From: Gemmatimonadales bacterium
Lineage (GTDB): Bacteria > Gemmatimonadota > Gemmatimonadetes > Gemmatimonadales > GWC2-71-9
Assembly (NCBI GenBank): GCA_025928645.1
Contig: JAICJD010000003.1
Location: forward strand, 1-56,069
DNA length: 56,069 nt
Reading direction: 5' to 3'
Made by a program: the position numbers and the translations under genes. Positions 34,158 through 42,021 of this stretch are shown in pieces. Each line of letters starts with the position of its first letter. Positions within the stretch are counted from its first letter, which is position 1. The notes under the pieces are model-generated. The model saw only the letters and a program-made list of their open reading frames with translations. It ran no database searches and was not told the origin of the DNA.

Positions 34158-34878
34158 GCGTCCCGGACTCAGCCGGCGCGACTTCGTGCGCCTGGGTGTC
34201 GTGGCCCCCGCGTCGATCGTCGCCGCGTGCGGCTGGGACGGCGGCTCACTGATCGAGCCGCGGCTCCGGGCCGTAAGCCGCATCAACGACTGGGTGGGCG
34301 AGAAGATTTTCTTCTCCGGCACCCGTCTCGCACCGCAGTATCCCATTTCCGCCCGGACGCCCAGGCGGGACTTCCCCGCGTATTCGATCACCTACAACCG
34401 CGTCGGCACCTATCCCCAGCCGCCCGCCGGGTGGACCTTCGAGGTAGACGGCCTGGTGCGAAAGCCCGTGCGCCTGACGAGCGCGATGCTCGAGGCGCTG
34501 CCGCGGGTGACCTATACGGTGAAGCACCATTGCGTCGAGGGATGGACGGCCATCGCCACCTGGACGGGAATTCCGGTCTCGGCGGTCACGCAGATGGTCG
34601 AGCCGACGCGCGACGCGAGGTACCTTCGGTTCGACTCCTTCGACAGCCGGTACTCCAACGGCTGGGACCTGGCGAGCGCGATGCACCCGCAGACGATCCT
34701 CGCCTACGCCTGGAACGACCGGCCGCTCACAGCGGAGAGGGGTGCGCCGCTCCGGCTCTATTCGCCGGTGAAGCTGGGGTACAAGCTCACGAAATATCTC
34801 ACCGGCATGACGTTCACCCGCGAGCGGCCGGGCGGATACTGGGAGGACCAGGGCTACCCGTGGTTCGGGGGGGTATGA
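34150..34878 (+). CDS. Tat-exported molybdopterin oxidoreductase (sulfite-oxidase/MsrP fold)
   Basis: A 242-residue protein with a twin-arginine signal (SRRDFVRLG) and an Oxidored_molyb domain. The molybdenum-ligand cysteine is in HHCVEGW, followed by WTGIPVS. It lacks a C-terminal dimerisation domain, like YedY/MsrP. With the cytochrome b partner it forms a two-gene respiratory module. Possible roles are methionine-sulfoxide repair or oxyanion reduction; the substrate is not readable. The cysteine in AACGWDG also resembles a lipobox. Confidence 0.85.
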   Translation: MGERPGLSRRDFVRLGVVAPASIVAACGWDGGSLIEPRLRAVSRINDWVGEKIFFSGTRLAPQYPISARTPRRDFPAYSITYNRVGTYPQPPAGWTFEVDGLVRKPVRLTSAMLEALPRVTYTVKHHCVEGWTAIATWTGIPVSAVTQMVEPTRDARYLRFDSFDSRYSNGWDLASAMHPQTILAYAWNDRPLTAERGAPLRLYSPVKLGYKLTKYLTGMTFTRERPGGYWEDQGYPWFGGV

Positions 34879-34928
34879 GGTAAGCGGGAAGCGGGCAGTG
34901 GTAAGCGGGACAGGCATACCGGCGGCAC

Positions 34929-35011
34929 TTCATCCCGAGCGCAGCGAGGGACCTTGCCGGGCCGAGTTCGAGCCATTCCCGCACACGGTCCCTCGCTGCG
35001 CTCGGGATGAA
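34929..35011. repeat. Palindromic CATCCCGAGCGCAGCGAGG repeat, copy E2
   Basis: A perfect 25-base inverted repeat (34929-34953 with 34987-35011) around a 33-base loop. The right arm ends in GGGATGAA, which contains the ATG at 35007 that opens the following reading frame. Copies E1 and E3 are at 25511 and about 46620. Confidence 0.88.
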
Positions 35012-36332
35012 GAACTCCCTCGGAGGCCGTCGCTATATTCCCGGCATTCCCGCCTCCGTTCCGCCTCACCGACTCCCGGCTCGCACCGGGCTCGCCCTCC
35101 CGCTCGTGCTGACGCTGGGGCTGCTGGCGGCCAGGCTCGTTCCGGCCGCCCCGCTCAGCGATCCGCTCGGCCGGCCACTGCCGCCGTCGCTGCACCTCGC
35201 GTACCCGCCGCTCTACCAGCTGCTGGCGCCGCTGTTCACGCTATGGGACGGCGTGTCGATGCTCAGCATGAGCCGCCTGCACGGCTTTCTCCTCGGGCTG
35301 CTGGTCCTCTTCGTGGCATGGCGGGTCGGGCGCGCGCTTCGTTTGCGGAGGCGGCCGGCGGAGCAGCGCGGCGCCCAAGCGCTCCGCGAAGTGCGCGTGT
35401 TCCTCTCCGCCCTTCTGGGTCTCGTGGCGTTCGTAGCCGCGGGGCTGCTGTGGCACCGCCCCATGGCTGCCCTCGCGGGGGCGCCCCCAGGCGACGTCGT
35501 CTTCGACGCGCACACCCACACCAACGTTTCCCACGACGTGCGCGGAACGCTCATGCGCGGGTTCGACACCGAGGCCGACCTCCGCTGGCACGCTCGGGCC
35601 GGCTTCGACGCCGTGTTCGTGACGGATCACAACACCGTCGCCGGGCTCCGCCCTCCCGCGCCGCGCGCCGACGCGCGGGTTGAGGCGGAGCGGCGCCCAC
35701 CCGTGCCGTGTCCCGGCATCGAGGTGAGCGCGTGGAAGGCGCACATCGTTCTCCTGGGCGATTCGCTGCCGGTCGACCCTCGGCGCTACAACGGCTCGCT
35801 GGAGGGCCTCGAGCGGCTGCTCGGCGAGAGCGAGCGGGCCTACGGCGCGCTCAGCCTGCTCTCGCTGCCCGAATACGAGCGCAACCATCGTGACCGGCTC
35901 GACAGCCTCTTCGCCGCCGGCGCCGACGGCCTCGAGCTGGTGAACGCGGCCCCGAAGGCCAACGAGCTCACGCGCGCCCGGCGGGATTCCATCGCGGCGC
36001 TCGCCCGCCGGTTCAACCGCTTCGTCGTCGGCGCGAGCGACAGCCACGGCTGGGGCGCCACGAACATGGTCTGGAACGTCATGGCCCTGCCCCACCCGGA
36101 GGGCCCGGCCCCCGCCCTGTGCGCCGCGCTGCTGGAGGGACTGCGCCGCGGCTTCGGAAGCTCGCAGATCGTCGAGCGCCATCGCCTCCGTTCGGACAGC
36201 GGCTGGCCCGTGTGGCTCACGCCTGTTGGTGTGGTGTGGGAGACCTGGCGGTCGATGGATTGGGTGCTGACGATGGCCTGGCTCGCGTGGGTATGGCTCC
36301 TGTGGGCCGCCTTCCGCCGGCGGTATACTTAG
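35007..36332 (+). CDS. Membrane-anchored PHP-domain metal hydrolase
   Basis: A 441-residue protein. Hydrophobic helices lie at about 28-48, 85-105 and 130-150, then a PHP/CehA-like phosphoesterase domain begins at DAHTHTNVSHD with TDHNTV, GIEVSAW and GASDSHGWG as metal-binding segments. Two more hydrophobic helices end the protein. The ATG at 35007 lies in the right arm of repeat E2; a TATATT -10-like element at 35031-35036 would place transcription downstream of it, so the true start is uncertain (GTG 35106 is another option). Substrate unknown. Confidence 0.75.
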   Translation: MKNSLGGRRYIPGIPASVPPHRLPARTGLALPLVLTLGLLAARLVPAAPLSDPLGRPLPPSLHLAYPPLYQLLAPLFTLWDGVSMLSMSRLHGFLLGLLVLFVAWRVGRALRLRRRPAEQRGAQALREVRVFLSALLGLVAFVAAGLLWHRPMAALAGAPPGDVVFDAHTHTNVSHDVRGTLMRGFDTEADLRWHARAGFDAVFVTDHNTVAGLRPPAPRADARVEAERRPPVPCPGIEVSAWKAHIVLLGDSLPVDPRRYNGSLEGLERLLGESERAYGALSLLSLPEYERNHRDRLDSLFAAGADGLELVNAAPKANELTRARRDSIAALARRFNRFVVGASDSHGWGATNMVWNVMALPHPEGPAPALCAALLEGLRRGFGSSQIVERHRLRSDSGWPVWLTPVGVVWETWRSMDWVLTMAWLAWVWLLWAAFRRRYT

Positions 36333-36334
36333 TC

Positions 36335-36369
36335 CCGCTCATTCCACTGGGTGCCGCTCATTCCACTGG
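36335..36369 (+). repeat. 19-base tandem duplication before fabH
   Basis: CCGCTCATTCCACTGG occurs at 36335-36350 and again at 36354-36369, a period of 19. It follows a TATACT -10-like element (36324-36329) that overlaps the end of the PHP gene, and sits where the fabH ribosome site would be. Confidence 0.7.
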
Positions 36370-36377
36370 ATGGACGC

Positions 36378-37370
36378 ATGCCCGGCGCACGCTTCCTCGG
36401 GACCGGCCTCGCCGTGCCTGAACAGGTCGTCACCAACGACGATCTCTCCCGCCTGATGGACACCACCGACGAATGGATCCGCACGCGCACCGGCATCCGG
36501 GAGCGCCGCTGGGTGCGCGAGGGCGAGACCAACGCCGGCCTGGCCCACGCGGCCACCTTGCGCGCGCTCGAGTCCGCCGGGCTCGAGCCGGGCCGGCTCG
36601 ACGCCATCGTCTACGCCACCTCCACCCCCGACCACTTCGCGCCGGGCGGCGGCGTGTACCTCCAGCGTATGCTGGGCACCGGCGCCATTCCGTCGATCGA
36701 CATCCGCAACCAGTGCAGCGGGTTCGTGTACGCTCTGGCCGTCGCCGACGCGTTCATCCGCGGCGGGCTGTACCGGTACGTCCTCGTGGTGGGCGCGGAA
36801 GTGCAGTCCACCGCGCTCGATGTCTCGACCCGGGGACGGAACACGGCCGTGATCTTCGCCGATGGCGCCGGCGCCGCCGTGCTCGGCCCAGGCGACGGCG
36901 GGCGCGGCATCCTGGGGTACGATCTCCACGGTGACGGGACCTACGCGGAAAAGCTGTGGGTCGACGCGCCAGGGTCGATGTACCATCCGCGGATGTCGGC
37001 CGGGCAGATCGAGGCGGGGCGGCACTTTCTGGAGATGGACGGGAAGGAAGTATTCCGGCACGCGGTGACCCGGATGCCCGAGTCAGTCCGGGCGGTGCTT
37101 GCCGCGAACGGATACACGACGGCGGACCTCGCGCTGCTCGTGGCCCACCAGGCCAATCTGCGCATCGCCGAGATGATGCAGAAGGCGCTCGATCTGCGCG
37201 ACGACCAGGTCTACAACAACATCGAGCGGTACGGAAACACGACCGCGGCCACGATCCCGATGGCGCTCGACGAGTGCGCCCGCGCGGGCCGGCTCACGCC
37301 CGGCGACCTCGTGGCGCTCACCGCCTTCGGCTCGGGGTTTCTCTGGGGGAGCGCACTGCTCCGCTGGTGA
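36378..37370 (+). CDS. 3-oxoacyl-ACP synthase III family protein (FabH-like)
   Basis: A 330-residue thiolase-fold condensing enzyme that starts fatty-acid chains from an acyl-CoA and malonyl-ACP. The catalytic triad is cysteine in RNQCSGF, histidine in VAHQANLRI and asparagine in ERYGNTTAAT. The substrate-gating segment RTGIRERRWV is typical. ATG 36378 fits the family N-terminus (ARFLGTGLAVPE); GTG 36351 in the tandem duplication is an alternative. FabH paralogues also serve in specialised lipid pathways, so the housekeeping role is not certain. Confidence 0.85.
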   Translation: MPGARFLGTGLAVPEQVVTNDDLSRLMDTTDEWIRTRTGIRERRWVREGETNAGLAHAATLRALESAGLEPGRLDAIVYATSTPDHFAPGGGVYLQRMLGTGAIPSIDIRNQCSGFVYALAVADAFIRGGLYRYVLVVGAEVQSTALDVSTRGRNTAVIFADGAGAAVLGPGDGGRGILGYDLHGDGTYAEKLWVDAPGSMYHPRMSAGQIEAGRHFLEMDGKEVFRHAVTRMPESVRAVLAANGYTTADLALLVAHQANLRIAEMMQKALDLRDDQVYNNIERYGNTTAATIPMALDECARAGRLTPGDLVALTAFGSGFLWGSALLRW

Positions 37371-37397
37371 GCCGGCCGCGCGCCGCGGACAGCGGCC

Positions 37398-37784
37398 CTA
37401 GCCTGCGTTCTGGCTTTCATCGAGCGTGAGCTTCCGGCCGCAGTTCGTGCAGTGCAGCGACTTGGGCAGCGAGAACCGCCCGTAGAGCGGGAACTGCTGC
37501 TCGGTCCCGCAGAAGGGGCAGCGGCCCTGCACGCCGCGGAAGATCGCGCCCTCGCGCAGGCGCAGCGTGCCGAGCAGGACCGCGAGGAGCAGTCCGCCCG
37601 GCACCACCACGAAGTGCACGATGGGAATCGGAATCGCGATGATGGCGACGGCGATGAAGGCGCCGAAGATGGTGGCGGCCCGCTTGAGCCGGTCCGCCGG
37701 GGCCAGCTCCGCCACCTCGGCTTTCGCCGGGGCGAGCGGAGCACCAAAACCGTGTAGCTGCAGTTCGATACTTCGAGTAGTCAT
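37398..37784 (-). CDS. Small membrane protein with zinc ribbon
   Basis: A 128-residue protein of unknown function. Residues 35-70 form one or two hydrophobic helices (ATIFGAFIAVAIIAIPIPIV and a following segment). The C-terminus holds a CPFCG...CTNCG zinc ribbon on the cytoplasmic side. Its ATG overlaps the stop of the gene upstream (ATGA), so the two are coupled. Confidence 0.72.
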   Translation of the reverse strand: MTTRSIELQLHGFGAPLAPAKAEVAELAPADRLKRAATIFGAFIAVAIIAIPIPIVHFVVVPGGLLLAVLLGTLRLREGAIFRGVQGRCPFCGTEQQFPLYGRFSLPKSLHCTNCGRKLTLDESQNAG

Positions 37785-38209
37785 TCAGGATCGAGCGGGT
37801 ACTTGCGCAAGTAGTACTCCTGCGTCCGGACGGCCCGCGCCCGGTAGAGCTGCTCCTCGTCGTCGTCCGCGTCGCTCACGAACAGGTGGAGCGACCCGGG
37901 CCACATCGTGGCCTGCAGCGACCAGTTGGTGGACGGCGCGTGGAGCACCCACTGGAGGGCACCGCCCCCCGCGTCGGTCAGATGGATTTCGCTCGCCCGC
38001 TCGAGCGGCACCTGCGCCGGGATTCCGGCGATGGCCGCCTCGATCGGATCGAGGCTCAGTTCAGCGTCGGTCCACGAGCGGAAGGTCACCTTCCCGTGCA
38101 CCGGCGACTCGGTTTCCGGCAACTCGAACTCGGCCTGCCACTCGCCCAGCAGATCCCACGCGTGGTCCATCGGGCCGATATTGGGCACCTGAACGGTCGG
38201 ATGTCGCAT
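37781..38209 (-). CDS. Conserved hypothetical soluble protein
   Basis: A 142-residue cytoplasmic protein with no family I recognise. It is rich in aromatic and acidic residues (DHAWDLLGEWQAEFELPE, then DADDDEEQLYRARAV) and predicted to be mostly beta. ATG 38209 is chosen because AAAGGAGG lies 6 bases upstream. It is paired with the zinc-ribbon membrane protein gene. Confidence 0.7.
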   Translation of the reverse strand: MRHPTVQVPNIGPMDHAWDLLGEWQAEFELPETESPVHGKVTFRSWTDAELSLDPIEAAIAGIPAQVPLERASEIHLTDAGGGALQWVLHAPSTNWSLQATMWPGSLHLFVSDADDDEEQLYRARAVRTQEYYLRKYPLDPE

Positions 38210-38381
38210 CTGTGGCCTCCTTTCCCGAGTAGAGACAGGAGCAAGGACACGAACCTTCCACCCGCGGTACGTACTCACACTGTCGCTAGTCTGATGCCTG
38301 GGGGCACCCCGTCGGCGAATCTTTTCTCCTGACGTTTCGTACTGTAACGCGGCCTCCATGTCCTCAATAGAGGGTAACGCC

Positions 38382-38660
38382 ATGCTTCAGTTGATGTTGA
38401 CCGTAGCCGCCGGCCTCGCCGGCTACCTCATCTCCAAAAACTTCGTCCGCACGCGGCTCCGGTTCGTCGATGCTGTTCAGTCGACCTGGGCCCCGCTAAT
38501 CGCGGGAGCGACGGCATTTGTCTTCGCCTGGCCGACGGTCCTGCTGCCGCTCGTGACCGTCACGCCGGCCGTGCTGTTCGGCATCGGCACCGGGCTCGGC
38601 ACCGCCGCGGGCGCGAGATACATCAGGCGCGACGAATCGCGGCGACGTCTCGCTCCCTGA
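38382..38660 (+). CDS. Small two-helix membrane protein
   Basis: A 92-residue protein with hydrophobic stretches at about 5-20 and 43-78 and a basic C-terminus (RYIRRDESRRR). Unknown function. ATG 38382 is preferred to 38358 because AGAGGG lies 7 bases upstream. It is transcribed divergently from the 38209 gene. Confidence 0.6.
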   Translation: MLQLMLTVAAGLAGYLISKNFVRTRLRFVDAVQSTWAPLIAGATAFVFAWPTVLLPLVTVTPAVLFGIGTGLGTAAGARYIRRDESRRRLAP

Positions 38661-38689
38661 ACGGATTCTAATGCGGTAGGCAAGACTTG

Positions 38690-38743
38690 CCCGTAGACTG
38701 GATCACACTTTCGGCGCCGTCCCGTAGGCTGGATCACATTTCC
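38690..38743 (+). repeat. Direct repeat (31-base period) upstream of yggX-like gene
   Basis: CCCGTAGACTGGATCACACT at 38690-38709 recurs as CCCGTAGGCTGGATCACATT at 38721-38740. The period of 31 is close to three helical turns, and the pair lies 14 bases upstream of a TATCTT -10-like element (38757-38762). This is compatible with a two-site operator; no regulator is identified. Confidence 0.5.
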
Positions 38744-38769
38744 TCGGGTACCCGTCTATCTTCCGCGCC

Positions 38770-39015
38770 ATGACGATGGTACACTGTGCCCGCTGTGGAC
38801 TGGATCGAGAGCGGATGGCGTTTCAGCCGTTCCCGAATGAGCTGGGCAAGCGAGTCTACGACGAGATCTGCGGCGTGTGCTGGGGCGAATGGCTCAAGTT
38901 TCAGCAGCAGCTCATCAATCACTACGGCCTGAACCTCCGCGATCCCAAGGCCAAGGAATTTCTCATCCGCAACATGGAGCAGTTCCTGTTCAAGCCCGGG
39001 CAGGTGGGGGCCTGA
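38770..39015 (+). CDS. yggX: YggX-like Fe(II)-trafficking / oxidative damage protection protein with four cysteines
   Basis: An 81-residue protein matching YggX across its length: F18-QPFPNELGKRVYDEI, then WLKFQQQLINHYGLNL and EQFLF. YggX protects iron-sulfur clusters and DNA under oxidative stress. Unlike enterobacterial YggX, which has one conserved N-terminal cysteine, this one has two CXXC pairs (C6/C9 and C34/C37) that could make a zinc or iron site. The ATG lies 7 bases after a TATCTT -10-like element, so its mRNA may be leaderless. Confidence 0.82.
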   Translation: MTMVHCARCGLDRERMAFQPFPNELGKRVYDEICGVCWGEWLKFQQQLINHYGLNLRDPKAKEFLIRNMEQFLFKPGQVGA

Positions 39016-39049
39016 GAGAGGCGGCGAGCCGTCCCGCTCAGCGCTCACC

Positions 39050-40030
39050 CTACCACAGCCCCCTCGCCCCCAGCCGGAACACCAGATCGATCCCAGGCCC
39101 GCTCGGCTCCATGTCCTCGGTAAGCCCGAGCCGCCACTCCGGGCCGCGCTTCGTCGCCAGGATCCACCCGAAATCGAGCGACAGCTCGCGCCGGTCGAGC
39201 GCGGGAATGGTCGTGTCGTGGTAGTACGGGCTGTGAAAGAAGAGGTTCGCGTAAAGCGACTGGCGTCCCCAGAAGCGCCAGCGCAGCCCCGAGCTCGCCG
39301 ACACGAACGTCGTCCGCTGCACGGCGGCAAGATCGCCGTGCTCGGCGGTATATCCCAGGCCAAAGCTTCCTTCGTAGACCAGGGGCCGGGCAAGCGGGGC
39401 GCGCAGCGTGGTCTCGAGCCCCCACCCCACGGCGCCGCGGCCGTAGCCGGCCGGACCGGTCGAGGTGGGGAGCGCCACGGTCGCGATGGCCTGTAGATGC
39501 GGCCCGACGCGCAGGCCGCCCGCCAGGTGCAGATCGCCCAGGTAGAGATCGCTCGCACGCCGCGCGTGGACCGAGCCGTCGGGCAGCGCGAGCTGGTAGA
39601 GAAAGGCGTCGTTCGGTCTGAGCTCGCGGGCCTCGAGCGTGATGCCGAGCAGGCCGTGATACCAGTTGAGGAAGCCGTCGAGGAAACCCGCGTAGCTCCC
39701 CTGCGCCGCCGCGTCCGCCATGACGAACACCGAAGGGCTCAGGTCACGGACGACGCGAAGGCGGAGACGCAGCAGCTCGGCGTCCAGCACGTAATCGGCG
39801 CGAGCCGCCTGGAAGTATTCGACCGCGCTCCCGTAGTCCAGCGCGAGCGCGACGTCCCACCGGCCCGCCCGCGCCGGCCGGTACGGCTCGAATCCGAGCG
39901 GCGTGCGGGAATCGGCGACGGGGTTGATCGGAGCGTACGGCGGAAGCCCCTGCGCGGCCATGTGGCCGCCAAGGAGCGCGAGAACGATCACGAGCAGGCA
40001 GGCCGGCCGAAGGCGCGTCACGAGCGCCAA
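39050..40030 (-). CDS. DUF3187-family outer-membrane protein
   Basis: A 326-residue exported protein with a signal peptide (ending near HMAAQG, residue 27) and many alternating beta-strands ending in LVFRLGARGLW, an outer-membrane barrel C-terminus. It matches the DUF3187 family (PLGFEP near the N-terminus, LGDLHLAGGLRV, PTSTGPAGYG). Function unknown. It is divergent from the aromatic attenuator, with only about 48 bases between the start codons. Confidence 0.8.
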   Translation of the reverse strand: MALVTRLRPACLLVIVLALLGGHMAAQGLPPYAPINPVADSRTPLGFEPYRPARAGRWDVALALDYGSAVEYFQAARADYVLDAELLRLRLRVVRDLSPSVFVMADAAAQGSYAGFLDGFLNWYHGLLGITLEARELRPNDAFLYQLALPDGSVHARRASDLYLGDLHLAGGLRVGPHLQAIATVALPTSTGPAGYGRGAVGWGLETTLRAPLARPLVYEGSFGLGYTAEHGDLAAVQRTTFVSASSGLRWRFWGRQSLYANLFFHSPYYHDTTIPALDRRELSLDFGWILATKRGPEWRLGLTEDMEPSGPGIDLVFRLGARGLW

Positions 40031-40042
40031 AGATAAGCTTGC

Positions 40043-40072
40043 TTGACAAACCCGAGGGCCGCCCGGTACGTT
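40043..40072 (+). promoter_or_regulatory. Promoter of the aromatic leader
   Basis: A perfect TTGACA (40043-40048) and TACGTT (40067-40072) are 18 bases apart. The predicted start coincides with the leader-peptide ATG at 40079, so the leader would be translated from a leaderless mRNA. Confidence 0.65.
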
Positions 40073-40078
40073 GGACCC

Positions 40079-40159
40079 ATGCCCCAGTCACGGAACGTGT
40101 GGTTCTTCTACTTTACCAGCCCGGCGCGGCCCGATGGCCGTCCGGAGTCGGTAGCGTAG
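40079..40159 (+). CDS. Aromatic attenuation leader peptide
   Basis: A 26-residue open frame, MPQSRNV then W-F-F-Y-F at residues 8-12, ending at TAG 40157. Five consecutive aromatic codons (TGG TTC TTC TAC TTT) cover all three aromatic amino acids. The frame is followed by alternative hairpins and a terminator (40190-40217) just before a DAHP synthase/prephenate dehydratase gene. This is the classical layout of ribosome-mediated attenuation: stalling for lack of charged Trp, Phe or Tyr tRNA would prevent terminator formation. Confidence 0.85.
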   Translation: MPQSRNVWFFYFTSPARPDGRPESVA

Positions 40160-40217
40160 TCGAGCGCCCCCGACCGGACGTCATCAAAGCCCCGCCGGAC
40201 CATCCGGCGGGGTTTTT
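40139..40217 (+). terminator. Attenuator: competing hairpins and intrinsic terminator
   Basis: The terminator is CCCCGCCGG (40190-40198) paired with CCGGCGGGG (40204-40212), followed by TTTTT (40213-40217). Upstream, CGTCCGG (40139-40145, inside the leader frame) can pair with CCGGACG (40174-40180). Its GTCCGG core can also pair with CCGGAC at 40195-40200, the left arm of the terminator. These exclusive pairings are what an antiterminator switch needs. Confidence 0.8.
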
Positions 40218-40241
40218 CGTTGTTCACCTCTGGAGCAGAGC

Positions 40242-41963
40242 ATGCGTGTAGCGATTCAAGGCACCCACGGGTCGTTCAGCCAGGCGGCCGCCCGCCGGCG
40301 CTGGCCGGACCATGAAACGATCCCGTGCCGGGAAGCGGCGGATGTGGTCGCGGCCGTGCGGACGGGCGCGGCGGAGGCCGGCTGCCTGCCGATCGAGAAC
40401 TCGCTGATCGGGTCGGTCACGACCACGTACGATCTGCTCGAGGAGGCCTTCGGCGACGGGACGCTCCGCCTCACGCACGAGATCCTCTACCCGGTGCACC
40501 ACACGATCATGGGACTTCCCGGCGCGAGCCTGGAGGGGATCAGGCGGGTGCTGTCGCACCCCGTCGCGCTGGGCCAGTGCCGGCGTTGGCTGGGCGAGCA
40601 CCTGCCCGACGTGGAGCTGGTGAGCGCGTGGGACACCGCGGGCAGCGCCGAGCTCGTCGCTCAGGAAGGCAATCCGGCGCTTGCCGCCATCGCCGCCCGC
40701 CACGCGGCCGACGCGCACGGCCTGGTCCCGCTCGCCGAGCGGATCGAGGATGACCCGACCAACCAGACCCGCTTCCTGACGTTCACCCGCGCCGACGCGC
40801 CGGCCCTGCCGGCCGGCAGCGCGGGCAGCACGCGCTACAAGACGTCGCTCATCGTGCTGATCGACCACAAGCCCGGCATGCTGGCGCTCACGCTTCAGGC
40901 GTTCGGCGTGCGGGGCGTCAACCTGATGGCGCTGCAGTCCCGGCCCGAGCGGTCGGCGCCCTGGACCTACCGGTTCTACGTCGACATCGACGGATCGGCC
41001 GCGGACCCGCGGGTCGCGGAGGCGCTGGAGGAAGTGGGCGCGCTGGCCGCCCACGTCGTCGTGCTGGGGAGCTACGAGGCCTGGGTCGAAGGGTCGCGGC
41101 TCTCCGCGCCTCCGCCCACGCCGGCGCACCACACCCGGAAGCCGGACATCCCGCTCGTGGACCGGCGGCGGGTGCCCGAGGGCAGCCGGGTGTCGGTCGG
41201 CGCGGTGACGTTCGGCGGTGAGGAGCCGGTCCTGATCGCGGGACCGTGCTCGGTCGAGAGCGAGGCCATGATCCTCGAGACCGCCCGCGCGGTGGCCGAC
41301 GCCGGCGGCGACATGCTGCGCGGCGGCGCCTACAAGCCGCGCACCTCGCCCTACGACTTCCAGGGCCTGGGCGTGAAGGGTCTCCGCTATCTCGCCGACG
41401 CGCGCGAGCGCACCGGGTTGCCGGTCGTGACCGAGGTGCTGAGCTGGGAGGAAGTGGCGGTCGTGGGGCACTTCGCCGACATGCTCCAGATCGGCGCGCG
41501 CAACATGCAGAACTTTACCCTGCTTCGCGCCGCCAGCCGGAGCGGCAAGCCGATCCTGCTCAAGCGCGGCGCGGGCGCCACCATCGAGGAGTGGCTGATG
41601 GCCGCCGAGTACATCCTGGCGGAAGGGAATCCGAACGTCGTCCTGTGCGAGCGCGGCATCCGCACCTTCGAGCGCGCGACCCGGCACACGCTCGACCTCA
41701 ACGCCGTGGCGCTGCTGCTCGAGCGGACCCACCTGCCGGTCATCGTGGATCCCAGCCACGCCGCCGGCGTGCGCTCGCTGGTGACGCCGCTCAGCCTGGG
41801 CTCGCTTGCGGTCGGCGCGTGCGGGCTGATCGTCGAGGTGCATCCGGACCCGGCGAAGGCAATGAGCGACGGCGCGCAGAGCCTCGACATTCCGATGTTC
41901 GCCGAGCTGGCGCGGCAGGTGCATCCCGAGCGACCGGCGCGGGCGCGGGTGGCGCTCGTCTAG
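40242..41963 (+). CDS. Prephenate dehydratase-ACT-DAHP synthase fusion
   Basis: A 573-residue enzyme joining the first shikimate step to the phenylalanine branch. Residues 1-185 are a prephenate dehydratase (GTHGSFSQAA, PIENS, catalytic T176-R-F). Residues about 200-280 are an ACT domain with GMLALTLQAF and Q232-SRP in place of the usual ESRP, so phenylalanine inhibition may be altered. Residues about 310-560 are a type I-beta DAHP synthase (AGPCSVES at 333, GGAYKPRTSPYDFQG, DPSHAAG). No chorismate mutase part is present. Expression is controlled by the upstream attenuator. ATG 40242 is chosen for the family start MRVAIQG. Confidence 0.92.
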   Translation: MRVAIQGTHGSFSQAAARRRWPDHETIPCREAADVVAAVRTGAAEAGCLPIENSLIGSVTTTYDLLEEAFGDGTLRLTHEILYPVHHTIMGLPGASLEGIRRVLSHPVALGQCRRWLGEHLPDVELVSAWDTAGSAELVAQEGNPALAAIAARHAADAHGLVPLAERIEDDPTNQTRFLTFTRADAPALPAGSAGSTRYKTSLIVLIDHKPGMLALTLQAFGVRGVNLMALQSRPERSAPWTYRFYVDIDGSAADPRVAEALEEVGALAAHVVVLGSYEAWVEGSRLSAPPPTPAHHTRKPDIPLVDRRRVPEGSRVSVGAVTFGGEEPVLIAGPCSVESEAMILETARAVADAGGDMLRGGAYKPRTSPYDFQGLGVKGLRYLADARERTGLPVVTEVLSWEEVAVVGHFADMLQIGARNMQNFTLLRAASRSGKPILLKRGAGATIEEWLMAAEYILAEGNPNVVLCERGIRTFERATRHTLDLNAVALLLERTHLPVIVDPSHAAGVRSLVTPLSLGSLAVGACGLIVEVHPDPAKAMSDGAQSLDIPMFAELARQVHPERPARARVALV

Positions 41964-42021
41964 GGTCCCGGCCCGGGGGCTCGACGCAACGGGACCGTGA
42001 ACGGCTCGGGAGTTTCCCGGG

